64,000 nucleotides of DNA from Diogma glabrata (GCA_963693315.1 OY856188.1:159320193-159384192), one strand, 5' to 3'; counted from the stretch's first letter, positions 10,243 to 21,258 are shown. The notes: generated from the letters alone by a model not told the origin. Numbers and translations are program-made.

Positions 10243-11006
10243 TGTTGTGGCCAAGGTGGAAAGGGTCAACATAATCACAAATGTTCATGGGAGTAAATAA
10301 AACACACAAAAATTTATCGACTCTTTTGGTTATTGTTGTATTTTTTTTCACTTTTGATAATTCTATTTTATAAATCACTTTAACAATCGTGTATTATTGT
10401 AATAATTTTACTTAACTTAGGTTGATAAATTAGTTTTTAACTTTATTATTTTAGGCTTATAACACGACTCTTTGTTTTATATTTTTCGCGCAACTACAAT
10501 TTCTTAAACTTATACACGACTCGACGGTCTTGAACTTTGTACTATACTCTCAAAAATTTAACTTCACTCATTCGATTTAAATATTCAACTCTAAGAATCC
10601 AACTCTTGATTAAACTCTACTCCTGATTAAAATTCAACTCTAATTATTCAATTTCTTCAAATCCTTTTATGTAAAAATTCAACTTGACTACACTTTATTT
10701 CTAAAAATTTATCTTCACTATCTAAATTCAACTCAACATAATACTAAAATTTACTTTAATTTATATAAAAAAATATTATTTAAGTTTTGCATTTTTAACT
10801 AAATAATTATAAACAAAAAATATAAACAAAACATTTAACTTTTTTAATGAGGAAGATATTTATTGCAGAGTGTTATGTTTTTTCATGGTTAGTTTATATT
10901 TTTTGTTGTTCCGTTTTTTATAAATTTTACCAAGCTAATGGTTTTACTTATAAATGACAGAATTTGAGATTGTAAAGAGGCCATTAGTTGACATTGGCTC
11001 TTTACA
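10243..11006 (-). repeat. LTR of element A (3' LTR in element orientation)
   Basis: 764 bp, TG...CA. Aligned with the right LTR it shows a 2-bp indel in the CCACTTTTATG region and two substitutions that I could see by eye. Confidence 0.9.
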
Positions 11007-11019
11007 TTCTTTCCCCCAT
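11007..11019 (-). promoter_or_regulatory. Polypurine tract of element A
   Basis: On the minus strand ATGGGGGAAAGAA directly abuts the 3' LTR, the expected plus-strand DNA primer site. Confidence 0.8.
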
Positions 11020-11770
11020 GGAATAAGAAGAAGCCTTCCTTGAAGGATTTTTCTTGAAATCATATAGTAATTAAATGTAAAAACTAACCCTGAACTTGAA
11101 AAACTATTTTTTAACGTATATGACTTAATTATTTAAAATTTAATAACTTAAAATGTAAACAAAAATAAATTCATGACAATGGCCTTAAGAAAAATTTTAT
11201 TTAAATTATTTAGTTTTCGTAATTCGATTACTCTGATTTTCGTTTTTGTTTATTCTAGTTAGTATAGTAGAGTATATTATAGTATATTATAAATAAAATT
11301 AACTAATAAATAAAATTCGTGACGTTAAATTGTAACTTTTATATTATGGGAACTTTGAAATTTAATATGTTTTGCAAATTTAATGTTTGAAATTTAATAT
11401 GTTTAATGTTTTTCTTTGTAAAGAAAATTTTCATTGAGAGAAAAAAAAAATTAGAAATATGAGTTACTACTATATTTAATTTTACGCTAATGAAAATAAT
11501 GTTTGGTTAAAGTTTTTTTTTTTTTGTTTATTTAGTTATTCATTAATTTTGTATATTTGAAGTACATATATTTATTTGGCTTGAGAGCGTTTATGATTTG
11601 TGCTTAAATTATTAATTGAAATTATTTTGCTTGTAAGCGTTTATTTTTTATGTTTAAATTATTTTAGTAAATTATGCATTATGAAATTGTTTATTTTGTT
11701 TATTGTAATAATTTATTGTTTAAATCTTTTAAATTATTCGAACACTAAAACTACAAAACTTTTTGAGAGA
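11020..11770 (-). other. Non-coding 3' internal region of element A
   Basis: About 750 bp between the gag stop codon and the polypurine tract, extremely AT-rich. No coding segment of pol is detectable on either strand. Confidence 0.6.
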
Positions 11771-13933
11771 TTAATTAATTATGTGAGTAAAAAATGTTAA
11801 ACGGTTAAAAGTCTTAAGAATTCGATCATTATACTTGTCTGAATTTGTGTCAGTACTTTTACCATTTTCTTTAAGATTCAGTAACAAAGGTGTGGTTTTT
11901 AATTGACCGTATTTATTTAAAATATGTTTCAAAACGTTTTTATTTAACATTGAATCCTGCCAAAACTCCAATTTTAATCTTGTCGAGAGTATGTTCCCTA
12001 GTTCATAAAATATTGGTTTAAGCCATTGTACTGGTAACAATATATTTTCAATGTGATTGCGAGTCTGATTAGACGCATAATTCTCTACTTTTAATACGTT
12101 TTTAAAATCAGAGCACCTAACATTAGAAATGGCAATTAAAAAACACGTAAATGATTCAAATAATTGTCCTATAATTTTAGACGAAGTAACGCGATTATAA
12201 TTGGAAGTGTGGTTGTTTATAAAGTTAAAGAAATTTATTGGAAGAGAATGATTCAAACGGTTCGGAATACCTATTGTTTGATTTGTAGCTTTATCTTTTA
12301 TTGTTTGCCGGGATTTCCTACCATTCAATTCACAGTTAATATTTGATGATATAGTAGAACTGTTAGATTTAACGGTTTTAACCGTATAGTTTTTCTGCTT
12401 CCTTCGACTGCACTTCGTAATAGTTTTCTGAAAATCATTCTTTCTTATGTTGATTTTATTTTTGGAAAATTGGTGATTCTGTGGTGATTTTGTGTTTATT
12501 TTTGATTCATTTTGTTTTCTAAGCGAAATGATAGAAAATTTGTTACAAAACTTTTTGGAGTTGTTGTAGTCATTTATCGGAAATGTTTTAGTGGGCGGTG
12601 CCCTTCTACTAACGTTTTGAACATTTTCGACTTTGTTGTTTAGAATAGACATAGAATTTAAATTTATATGTGGTTTAGTTAATGCTAATTTTTTAGGTTC
12701 TGGTCGGTCATTTGATCTAACTGAATTTTTACTATTTGAAAAATTGCCTTGATGTGTAATTTTGAAACTTTTTTTATCTAATGAATCTTTGTTTTTCAAA
12801 GAGTTTTTATTACTTGTTGTTGCTGTGTTAATTAATTTAAAATCATTGCTTTCATTGTGATCAATTAAAATATTTTTCCTTAGAATTTCAGCATAAGATA
12901 ATTTTATTGGTTTAGATTCTAAATTTACTGTAGATTTATGTTTACCGATTTTGTGAGTTTCTAAAACATTTTCGGTAATTAGTTTTTTAGTGCGTTGGAG
13001 AGTGTCGTTAGGAGTTGTCGATATTGTTTTAACGGTTTTTGGATTTTGTTGTGAAAGGTCAAGAATAGAACTTTTTATTAATTTATTTTTGCTGTGTGCA
13101 TTTTCTTTAAAAGAATTTATACTAAATTTGGTTTCTTGTAGTTCCTGTTTTGTCAGTTGTAAAGCGTTATTCAGATTTGAGTATGATGTTTTTAGGACCG
13201 TAAGTTGTGTTTCTAGTTGTTGATTGAGTGCAGTTTTCTCTGATTGTGTATTAATTTTCCCTAAATCTATTTCTAAAGCGGTTTTTTCTGTTAATAGTTT
13301 TTCGTATTTTGTTAGTAGTTCTATATTGGAAAATTTATTTTTTTGTATCTCTAAATGTGCGGTCACTAGATTATTCTCTAGTTCTTTAAATGAATTTATA
13401 AATTTCTCGTTTGAATGAGCCAAACAATCCCTTTCATTTTTATATTTACTTACCTCTTGAGAAAGCAAATCCGCATTTGTCCTATTTACCTCGTTTTTCT
13501 TTTGAAATTCTATAACTTGATCATTTAAATCACGAATTTCCGTTTTTAATTCTGTATTAGATTTTTTTAATTCTGCAGCTTTTTCCGTTAAATAGGTAAC
13601 ATAAATATTTTCTGATTGAAATAAATTAACCTTACCATTGGTCACTTTCAGTACAGTTGATTGAACATGATTTCTATAGGTTTCAATAATTAGTGCTCTC
13701 AACCTGCTCAAACCGTAAAAACGTTGTGTTCTAACGGATTCAAATATTTCACCTTTCAATCGCGACCCGACTCGTGCTAGAAAATCTGTTTGGAGTTCTG
13801 GTGTCAAAGTACTTAACGCAAACTCGCAACACAAAATAAAATGATCAATCTTCTCTTGATCTATATAATCTAAAGAGAGTTCTGGGATTGTTTGCAAATA
13901 TTGGGTAATTATATTAGAATTAACACGATTCAT
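11771..13933 (-). CDS. Gag-like protein of LTR element A (720 aa, coiled coil)
   Basis: Intact 720-residue ORF. Residues about 1-110 (DHFILCCEFALSTL, SRLKGEIFESV, LRALIIETYR) resemble the capsid N-terminal region of Ty3/gypsy Gag proteins. Residues about 115-280 are a long coiled coil (EKAAELKKSNTELKTEIRD and repeated heptads). Residues about 290-600 are Lys/Asn/Ser-rich and basic, probably disordered, and could bind RNA in place of the missing CCHC zinc knuckle. The last 120 residues (FYELGNILSTRLKLEFWQDS) look folded but are not recognised. The start codon is the first ATG in the frame after a 550-bp leader. No frameshift leads to a pol frame. An uninterrupted 2.1-kb frame beside near-identical LTRs suggests the protein was functional at insertion. 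The capsid assignment is moderate and the element context strong. Confidence 0.8.
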   Translation of the reverse strand: MNRVNSNIITQYLQTIPELSLDYIDQEKIDHFILCCEFALSTLTPELQTDFLARVGSRLKGEIFESVRTQRFYGLSRLRALIIETYRNHVQSTVLKVTNGKVNLFQSENIYVTYLTEKAAELKKSNTELKTEIRDLNDQVIEFQKKNEVNRTNADLLSQEVSKYKNERDCLAHSNEKFINSFKELENNLVTAHLEIQKNKFSNIELLTKYEKLLTEKTALEIDLGKINTQSEKTALNQQLETQLTVLKTSYSNLNNALQLTKQELQETKFSINSFKENAHSKNKLIKSSILDLSQQNPKTVKTISTTPNDTLQRTKKLITENVLETHKIGKHKSTVNLESKPIKLSYAEILRKNILIDHNESNDFKLINTATTSNKNSLKNKDSLDKKSFKITHQGNFSNSKNSVRSNDRPEPKKLALTKPHINLNSMSILNNKVENVQNVSRRAPPTKTFPINDYNNSKKFCNKFSIISLRKQNESKINTKSPQNHQFSKNKINIRKNDFQKTITKCSRRKQKNYTVKTVKSNSSTISSNINCELNGRKSRQTIKDKATNQTIGIPNRLNHSLPINFFNFINNHTSNYNRVTSSKIIGQLFESFTCFLIAISNVRCSDFKNVLKVENYASNQTRNHIENILLPVQWLKPIFYELGNILSTRLKLEFWQDSMLNKNVLKHILNKYGQLKTTPLLLNLKENGKSTDTNSDKYNDRILKTFNRLTFFTHIIN

Positions 13934-14461
13934 TTTTGAATTATTATTACAATATAGCTCGATTATCTGTTTTGTTTTTTTTATAACTTACTTAAATTAT
14001 TAGAACTAAAATTAAAACTCACTCTTTATTTTCTTGAGATTACTGCTTGATGAAAATTTTGCTGTAGCTGATGCTGTTGATGTTGTTTTTGATACTCGAA
14101 CAACTCGAATTTTTTCTTATGTTCAAATTTAAACGTTGTTGGAACTGTTGCTGATACTATATATTTTGATATAGCTGGAACTGTTGTTGTTATTGTTGAA
14201 ACAAAATTTTCCTTTAAACTTTTAAACTTAGTTTAGAGTTAGTTTAGAACTTTTAGACTTAATTTAAAGTGAATAGCTCACAAATAACTTAAAGTTCACT
14301 TTATTTTCACTTATTGTTTATTTTTTAGTTAAATTTTATTAAGTTAAAATTTTTAGTTCGTAAGTTTTTTTATTTTTTTAATTTTTTGACTGCTACCAGA
14401 TTAGTGTTAGACATATATTGTTTCCAAATATGCCAAATTATATTTATCTAACTCCCGTAGG
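13934..14461 (-). other. 5' leader of LTR element A
   Basis: About 530 bp between the primer binding site and the gag start codon, AT-rich, with TTGTTG-rich segments near 14080-14200. No ORF. Confidence 0.6.
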
Positions 14462-14478
14462 GTTCATCAACTGCGCCA
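14462..14478 (-). promoter_or_regulatory. Primer binding site of element A
   Basis: The minus strand reads TGGCGCAGTTGATGAAC, five bases downstream of the 5' LTR. The first nine bases match the site used by several gypsy-group elements; the exact tRNA was not determined. Confidence 0.75.
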
Positions 14479-14483
14479 GATTA

Positions 14484-15249
14484 TGTTGTGGCCAAGGTGG
14501 AAAGGGTCAACATAATCACAAATGTTCATGGGAGTAAATAAAACACACAAAAATTTATCGACTCTTTTGGTTATTGTTGTATTTTTTTTCACTTTTGATA
14601 ATTCTATTTTATAAATCACTTTAACAATCGTGTATTATTGTAATAATTTTACTTAACTTAGGTTGATAAATTAGTTTTTAACTTTATTATTTTAGGCTTA
14701 TAACACGACTCTTTGTTTTATATTTTTCGCGCAACTACAATTTCTTAAACTTAAACACGACTCGACGGTCTTGAACTTTGTACTATACTCTCAAAAATTT
14801 AACTTCACTCATTCGATTTAAATATTCAACTCTAAGAATCCAACTCTTGATTAAACTCTACTCCTGATTAAAATTCAACTCTAATTATTCAATTTCTTCA
14901 AATCCACTTTTATGTAAAAATTCAACTTGACTACACTTTATTTCTAAAAATTTATCTTCACTATCTAAATTCAACTCAACATAATACTAAAATTTACTTT
15001 AATTTATATAAAAAAATATTATTTAAGTTTTGCATTTTTAACTAAATAATTATAAACAAAAAATATAAACAAAACATTTAACTTTTTTAATGAGGAAGAT
15101 ATTTATTGCAGAGTGTTATGTTTTTTCATGGTTAGTTTATATTTTTTGTTGTTCCGTTTTTTATAAATTTTACCAAGCTAATGGTTTTACTTATAAAGGA
15201 CAGAATTTGAGATTGTAAAGAGGCCATTAGTTGACATTGGCTCTTTACA
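14484..15249 (-). repeat. LTR of element A (5' LTR in element orientation)
   Basis: 766 bp, TG...CA, about 99.5% identical to the other LTR by eye. CACT follows at 15250. Confidence 0.9.
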
Positions 15250-16530
15250 CACTGTTGAACACTGCATATAAAATACTAGCTAATATCGTACTCGCTCGGC
15301 TCATCCCGTTCGCCGAATCTATCATCGGCGACTATCAGTGTGGTTTTCGTCCCAACCGTTCAACCACAGATCAATGTTTTACCTTAAGGATGATTCTGGA
15401 AAAATGTTGGGAGTACAACATCAGCATTCACCAGCTCTACGTTGATTTCAAGCAAGCATATGATAGCATCATCCGCGACAACCTCTGGTCTGCACTCATA
15501 TGCCTTGGTATTCCAGAGAAACTTGTTTCTCTGTGCAAACTCACAACATCGGGATCAAACTGTAGAATAGTAATCGAAGGGTCAGTTTCTGACTCTTTTG
15601 ATATAACATCAGGTGTTCGACAAGGTGATGTACTCGCACCCGTACTATTTAATTTGGCGCTTGAGTACGCGATAAGAAAAAGCCGCATTGAGACACAAAA
15701 CTGTATATTTAACAAATTCTTGGCTATGCAGATGATATTGTGCTTCTCGGACGTAGAACAAGCGATATCAAGGATAGTCTCTCTCGGCTTGAAAGAAATG
15801 CTAAACGACTTGGATTATGCATTAACACCGGCAAGACTAAACTTTTAACAACATCCAGGAATATACCTCCCGGCAATCTGAATACTGGCGACTATAAAGT
15901 GGAACGTGTAGAAAACTTCAAATACCTCGGGTCTGTAATAACATCGTCAAATGACATGCAGGCAGATATTAAAGCTCGTGTCTCAGCCGCATACAGAGTT
16001 TTCTACGCATACTCAAAACTTTTGCGATCTAAACATCTTTCGCAGTCGTGCAAACTCACACTTTACAAAGCATTAATTCGACCTGTGCTTACCTTTGGAA
16101 GCGAAAGCTGGACACTGACTTCCTCCGATTGTAGAATTTTATCAACATTCGAGAGGAAAGTCATACGAACAATTTATGGTCCATGTAAAGTTGCTGAAAA
16201 TCAGTATAGAATCCGAATGAATCATGAAATCAGACAGCTTCTTGGAGGCTGCGATGTAATCGGATTCATTAAATCTAACCGGATTAGATGGTTTGGTCAT
16301 GTAGAAAGGGCACCATTAGATAGAATGATTAAAAAAGCGTCCCAACAACAACCAGCTGGTGTTCGTCGAAGAGGAAGACCTAGACAACGCTGGCGTGATG
16401 ACATCATCCAAGACCTTCGTGATATAGAATGTCTAAACTGGGGTCAACTGGTCATGGAACGAGACGATTGGAAGCTGATTGCACAGACGGCAAAATCCCT
16501 CCATTGGATGTAAACGCCAGAGAGAGAGAG
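15250..16530 (+). pseudogene. RTE-type LINE, 3' half: reverse transcriptase core and C-terminus
   Basis: Continues the LINE cut at 10242. The frame resumes LLNTAYKILANIVLARL, then CGFRPNRSTTDQ, YVDFKQAYDSI, SGVRQGDVLAPVLFNLALE. A single-base frameshift near 15725 hides the catalytic box, which reads GYADDIVLLGRR across frames. The thumb and C-terminal region follow (FKYLGSVITSS, RPVLTFGSESWTL, RIRWFGHVERAPLDRM, RRRGRPRQRWRDDI) up to a stop at 16513. The C-terminal GHVER and GRPRxRW motifs match insect endonuclease-reverse transcriptases of the RTE group. The element ends in (AG)n(TA)n, as RTE elements typically do. At least three frameshifts and the insertion make it inactive. Confidence 0.9.
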
Positions 16531-16532
16531 AG

Positions 16533-16613
<81 letters not shown>
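16516..16613. repeat. (AG)n(TA)n microsatellite tail of the LINE, left part
   Basis: A short AG run, then about 80 bp of TA repeat up to the pogo/mariner-type insertion at 16614. The TA tract continues on the other side at 21262. Confidence 0.9.
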
Positions 16614-16616
<3 letters not shown>

Positions 16617-16692
16617 TAATCCCTCCGACTGCGCGGTAGTTCCGTTCCAGAAAAACAACGCGCAATACAAAACCGCGCAATGTGAACCCTAT

Positions 16693-17369
16693 TGTAATAA
16701 ACTTCGTCCAGAATGGGTTAATTTTATTTACTCATTCATGAATTAAACGTTAACTCCTTTTTCAATCTTTTACTTGTATTGCAAATTGTATTGCATAAAT
16801 TAATGTAAATTAAATTTGTTATACAAATGTTTACATTAATGAATTAAAAGGAGTTACCTAATACATTTTGCATAAATTAAATTTGAGTTCGCTAATACAA
16901 ATGCAAGTTTGAATGAAAACAGGTGTGGCCTATTCAAAATGTACAGACTACGTAGTATTGATTTCTAGTGGATTATAGAAGTTTCGATTTATTTATTTTT
17001 CGATATAAATAAGCAAACAAAAATATCAGATAGTCAGTTTTAATTTTGCAATTAAAAGTGTTTTACAAATATTCGAAAGTATAAGGAATAATCGGTGGTA
17101 CTTGAGTCTGGGTACTAATAGTAAAAGAATTTCAACTTAGTGGAATAGTAAATACAGATTTTACGATTCCGAAAATTATTGATTCAAATTGTGGAAAAGC
17201 GGTGAAGTTTATGGTACATAAATTGGAGACCCTGGAATTTATTGTAAGGAAAAACGGAAGCTGCTGTAATTTGATGACAAATAAAGTTTGAGATTCTGTT
17301 AACTAAAGATCTGTCTTTTACTGTCGTGTTTGTTCAATAATCGAAAAGAACCAACGAAGAGTCGTTACA
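16693..17369 (+). repeat. 5' LTR of element B
   Basis: 677 bp. No difference from the 3' LTR was seen on reading both copies. Confidence 0.92.
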
Positions 17370-17370
17370 G

Positions 17371-17386
17371 TGGTGTCAGAAGTGGG
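17371..17386 (+). promoter_or_regulatory. Primer binding site of element B (tRNA-Leu type)
   Basis: TGGTGTCAGAAGTGGG, complementary to the acceptor end of animal tRNA-Leu, one base after the LTR. Confidence 0.8.
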
Positions 17387-17454
17387 ATTATTGAAACAAT
17401 GGTCAAGACAGTAAATATTAGTGATCTCAGCCAGACCCAGCTGAAGGACGAGTT

Positions 17455-17707
17455 GCAGCAAAAGAAGGAGTAGTTCCAGTCCAGACGATGAACCTCTCAA
17501 ACAAGCAAGTGGATGTTAAAAAGGAAGGAGATTGCCGTGTTGAGCACCGTAAGAAAAGGATACAAAGGGAATGCAAAACACTAATAGCTGCAAAAGAAGG
17601 AGTAGTTCCAGTCCGGTTGATGAATCTTTCAAACAAGCAAGTGGATGTCAAAAAGGCAGGAGATTTCCACGTTGAACACCGTAAGAAAGGGATACATTGT
17701 AACGCTG
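17455..17707 (+). repeat. Tandem duplication of about 125 bp in element B
   Basis: The segment starting GCAAAAGAAGGAGTAGTTCC occurs at about 17456 and again at 17589, giving two related protein copies (MNLSNKQVDVKK...VEHRKK) in the frame 17488-17847. It probably derives from gag; the meaning of the duplicate is unknown. Confidence 0.75.
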
Positions 17708-17858
17708 ACGATCGTTCAAGAAAACCCTGTATTGAGGAGCGCAAGTCATGTAGCAGGACTGAGAGAAGTCAAGCAATGAAGGTGAAACAAATTAAGTTCC
17801 AAACTCCTCCGATTGGTGTACCGAGGCATTTAAAAGAGAGCAGCTAGAAGATCCAGCT

Positions 17859-19151
17859 ATGGCTCCAATATTGAAATGGAAAACCGAGGGAAGGCGGCCA
17901 GAGTGGAAAGAGGTATCACCTTTAAGTACGGAAGTGAAATGCTACTGGGCGCAATGGGACTCACTATTTATGGACAACGGGATACTTAAAAGAAAATGGG
18001 AGTCCGCTGATGGAAAGAAAGTGTTAGAACAACTGGTGTTGCCATCAAGTCGAGTGGGAGAGGTACTGGGAAAGCTGCATGGAAGTATTTCTGGAGGACA
18101 CCTGGGAGTCAATAAAACCCTGGCTAAAGTAAGGGAGAGGTTTTATTGGGTAAGGTATCGTACCGACGTGGAGCAATGGTGTCGGCGATGCGATACTTGT
18201 GCAGCGAGCAAAGGACCAAAAACTAGAACTCGAGGAGAGATGCAACAGTACAATGTGGGTGCCCCAATGGAGAGAATTGCTATAGACATCGCGGGGCCAT
18301 TTCCGGAAACGACAAAAAGTAACAAATACATCATGGTGGTCATTGATTACTTTACAAAATGGCCGGAAGCTTATGCAATACCGAACCAGGAAGCAGTTAC
18401 GGTCGCGGAAACATTAGTCAATGAATGGGTTTGCAGATATGGAACACCGCTCGAGTTGCATACCGACCAGGGAAGGAATTTCGAATCTCAACTGATGGAA
18501 GAGCTGTGCAGAACACTCGGCATTAGAAAAACACGAACTACACCTATGAACCCGCAGTCAGATGGCATGGTAGAACGATTCAACCGAACCATGGAAGAAC
18601 ATTTGTCAAAGGTAGTAGAAGCCAACCAAAGAAATTGGGACAAGGATCTTCCGTTATTCTTGATGGCCTATCGTAGCGCAGTGCACGATACGACAAATGA
18701 AACGCCAGCGAATATCATGTTCGGAAGAGAACTACATCTTCCTAGTGACATCGAGTTTGGCATCCCTGGAGGTCTGGTATCCACGAAAACAGATTATGTG
18801 GGACAACTAAGGGAGAAGATGAATAAAATCCATCAGCAGGTTCGAGACCACATTAAGATTGCCAGTGACAAAATGAAAACCAGGTATGACATAAATGCAA
18901 ATAGTGGCGGTTTTCAAGAAGGAGAATTGGTATGGCTATACAACCCCAGAAGAACTAAGGGAAGATCACCCAAGCTGCAGCCAGATTGGGAAGGCCCATA
19001 TAAAATAATCAAACGAATTAATGATGTCATCTACCGCATACAAAAGGGACCCCGTACCAAGATGAAAGTGATACATCTGCAAAGGTTGGCACCGTACCAA
19101 GGTAACAGCACCAATGCGATATCTGATATTGTTCGGGACGAACAAAACTAA
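17859..19151 (+). CDS. Ty3/gypsy integrase (truncated pol of element B)
   Basis: 430 residues from the first ATG, but family conservation extends upstream in the same frame (EAFKREQLEDPAMAP), so the true product was a longer Pol and this ATG is not a natural start. It has an HHCC zinc-binding domain (LHGS..GGHLG, then WCRRCDTC). The catalytic core carries DDE residues in AIDIAGPF, HTDQGRNF and MVERFNRTMEEH. A C-terminal region (GELVWLYNPRRTKGRS, WEGPYKI) follows. The frame is intact and all catalytic residues are present. RNase H and everything before it are missing. This may be neutral leftover coding sequence, since integrase alone cannot copy the element. Similarity is closest to the insect 412/mdg1-like or mag-like elements; the clade is uncertain. 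Confidence 0.92.
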   Translation: MAPILKWKTEGRRPEWKEVSPLSTEVKCYWAQWDSLFMDNGILKRKWESADGKKVLEQLVLPSSRVGEVLGKLHGSISGGHLGVNKTLAKVRERFYWVRYRTDVEQWCRRCDTCAASKGPKTRTRGEMQQYNVGAPMERIAIDIAGPFPETTKSNKYIMVVIDYFTKWPEAYAIPNQEAVTVAETLVNEWVCRYGTPLELHTDQGRNFESQLMEELCRTLGIRKTRTTPMNPQSDGMVERFNRTMEEHLSKVVEANQRNWDKDLPLFLMAYRSAVHDTTNETPANIMFGRELHLPSDIEFGIPGGLVSTKTDYVGQLREKMNKIHQQVRDHIKIASDKMKTRYDINANSGGFQEGELVWLYNPRRTKGRSPKLQPDWEGPYKIIKRINDVIYRIQKGPRTKMKVIHLQRLAPYQGNSTNAISDIVRDEQN

Positions 19152-19162
19152 ATGGAGGGCAA

Positions 19163-19839
19163 TGTAATAAACTTCGTCCAGAATGGGTTAATTTTATTTA
19201 CTCATTCATGAATTAAACGTTAACTCCTTTTTCAATCTTTTACTTGTATTGCAAATTGTATTGCATAAATTAATGTAAATTAAATTTGTTATACAAATGT
19301 TTACATTAATGAATTAAAAGGAGTTACCTAATACATTTTGCATAAATTAAATTTGAGTTCGCTAATACAAATGCAAGTTTGAATGAAAACAGGTGTGGCC
19401 TATTCAAAATGTACAGACTACGTAGTATTGATTTCTAGTGGATTATAGAAGTTTCGATTTATTTATTTTTCGATATAAATAAGCAAACAAAAATATCAGA
19501 TAGTCAGTTTTAATTTTGCAATTAAAAGTGTTTTACAAATATTCGAAAGTATAAGGAATAATCGGTGGTACTTGAGTCTGGGTACTAATAGTAAAAGAAT
19601 TTCAACTTAGTGGAATAGTAAATACAGATTTTACGATTCCGAAAATTATTGATTCAAATTGTGGAAAAGCGGTGAAGTTTATGGTACATAAATTGGAGAC
19701 CCTGGAATTTATTGTAAGGAAAAACGGAAGCTGCTGTAATTTGATGACAAATAAAGTTTGAGATTCTGTTAACTAAAGATCTGTCTTTTACTGTCGTGTT
19801 TGTTCAATAATCGAAAAGAACCAACGAAGAGTCGTTACA
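19163..19839 (+). repeat. 3' LTR of element B
   Basis: 677 bp, apparently identical to the 5' LTR, followed by CTAT. Confidence 0.92.
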
Positions 19840-20180
19840 CTATTTTGTATGAAAATGGGGGGTTAGGTTCCAAATTTTGAAAAAAATTGAAAAAAAAAAT
19901 TAATTTAAGGTTATAATTAAACAAAAATGAACATATACAGCCTGAAAAACAGGTATTACTTCAACAACTCTTAAAAAAGAAAACACTTCATAAGTTAACA
20001 GATAAATTAACATAAATAACATTTCAAAAAATAACTTAAATTTACAAAAGTTATATCAATAATCTGAATTTGTTTAGAATATTCTACATTTACTGGCTTG
20101 AAATTGAATTTGATCTATATTGAACGTTCCAGCCACACAGTTAAAAATAAACTGAATGTGTAATGCAAATTGCCACATAT

Positions 20181-21079
20181 ATGGGTCATTCTTTTACAAA
20201 CCGAACATCTTTCTGACCGACACATTTTTGATTTGGCTGAAATTTTAGGGCTTTTATATAGAAAAATTTCCAAATTCCCATTTCCCAAGAAATGAAAGAT
20301 ATACGTGCTCGAGAACTTTTTTGGGCTGGAAAATGGAGCGGTTCTAAATTTCGAGGATTTCGTGATTTTTGGCTTGAAGCCTTATTTTCAAAGATTCATA
20401 ACTTCGGTTCTGGTAATGATAGACATTTTTTTCTGTTTTATTTTAAAGCTAAATGATGAACTTTAAAAAAAAATTGTTATCTACAAAAATTATTAACAAA
20501 TTCCTATGTGTAAACAGTTTAGCAATAAGTCAGACACTTTCTCTCTGACACCTGCAATTTTGCTCTCTCGTGTACGATAGCATTAGAAATAAATCATTTT
20601 ATCGAGCGCGGAAAGATAAAAATTCCATAAATTTTTGTTGTCCCGCGGTGGATAAATTAATATATTTCTAACAGTAAAACTAATTTCTCCCTTAGTTAAA
20701 AATACGTTTTTCTTGAAAATTGAACGTAGAATATGTAGGGCAATCACTAAAAATCGATTTTAACATTTTATTTGTTTATAACAATAGGAATTTGCTAATA
20801 ATTTTTATTTTGTTTATAACATATTTTTTTATTAAAATTCCATCTCTTAACTTTAAAATAAAATAAAACAAAAGCTTCTATCATTAATAGAACCGAAGTG
20901 AAAAATAAGTCGTCAAACCAAAAATCACGAAATTTAGATCGCCTCTATTTGCGAAAAAAAAACTCTCGAACACGTATATTATTCTTGATATCATACCAGT
21001 AAAACATTTTTAAGCCAAATCACAAATCCGTCGGTCAAATTTTGTTCAAATCTGTTCGATTTGTAAAAGAATGACCCAT
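20181..21079. mobile_element. Foldback element nested in the pogo/mariner-type element
   Basis: Starts ATGGGTCATTCTTTTACAAA and ends with the complement. Both halves carry further matching blocks in inverted order (CGAACA; CTTCGGTTCTG near 20405 against AGAACCGAAGTG near 20889; ATTTTTGGCTTG near 20367 against CAAACCAAAAATC near 20917), so most of the 0.9 kb is an imperfect palindrome. No ORF. A clear target duplication was not resolved. Confidence 0.7.
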
Positions 21080-21258
21080 GTGGGAAATTTAATTTTTTTT
21101 TCGTTTTAATTTTACGAAATTCACCTATATATTCTAAAAACAAATTTTAAACGTCGCGCAGTGTGAAATTTTAATCGCGCAGTGCGAAAATTAGTATTGA
21201 AAACTCATCTCGCGCAGTGGAAATCGCGCAGTTAAAACCCGCGCAGTCGGAGGGATTA

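Larger units (their letters stand above)
10243..15249 (-). mobile_element. LTR retrotransposon A, Gag-only, minus strand
   Basis: A 5007-bp element with 764- and 766-bp LTRs that run TG...CA and differ at about three positions. It is flanked by CACT. Orientation is minus: a primer binding site (TGGCGCAGTTGATGAAC) follows the right LTR and a polypurine tract (ATGGGGGAAAGAA) abuts the left LTR. The internal 3477 bp encodes one intact 720-residue Gag-like protein and nothing recognisable as protease, reverse transcriptase, RNase H or integrase. A 4-bp duplication and this primer site fit the Ty3/gypsy group. It must use enzymes from a helper element. It resembles the TR-GAG class described in plants. 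Confidence 0.9.
16693..19839 (+). mobile_element. LTR retrotransposon B, gypsy-type deletion derivative
   Basis: 3147 bp with two 677-bp LTRs that appear identical, TG...CA, flanked by a CTAT target duplication (16689-16692 and 19840-19843). The primer binding site TGGTGTCAGAAGTGGG follows the left LTR by one base and matches the 3' end of tRNA-Leu. A purine tract (AAATGGAGGGCAA) precedes the right LTR. The 1793-bp interior keeps a fragment with a tandem duplication and the integrase. Most of gag, protease, reverse transcriptase and RNase H are deleted. Confidence 0.93.

Noticed and set aside
12164..13418. Plus-strand ORFs inside LTR element A
   Set aside because: They are antisense shadows of the 720-codon gag frame on the minus strand.
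16429..16746. ORFs of alternating Tyr-Ile on both strands
   Set aside because: They are translations of the (TA)n tract and have no coding meaning; the same applies to 21217-21648.
17427..17744. Minus-strand ORF with repeated protein segments
   Set aside because: The repeats come from the DNA duplication in element B read on the wrong strand.
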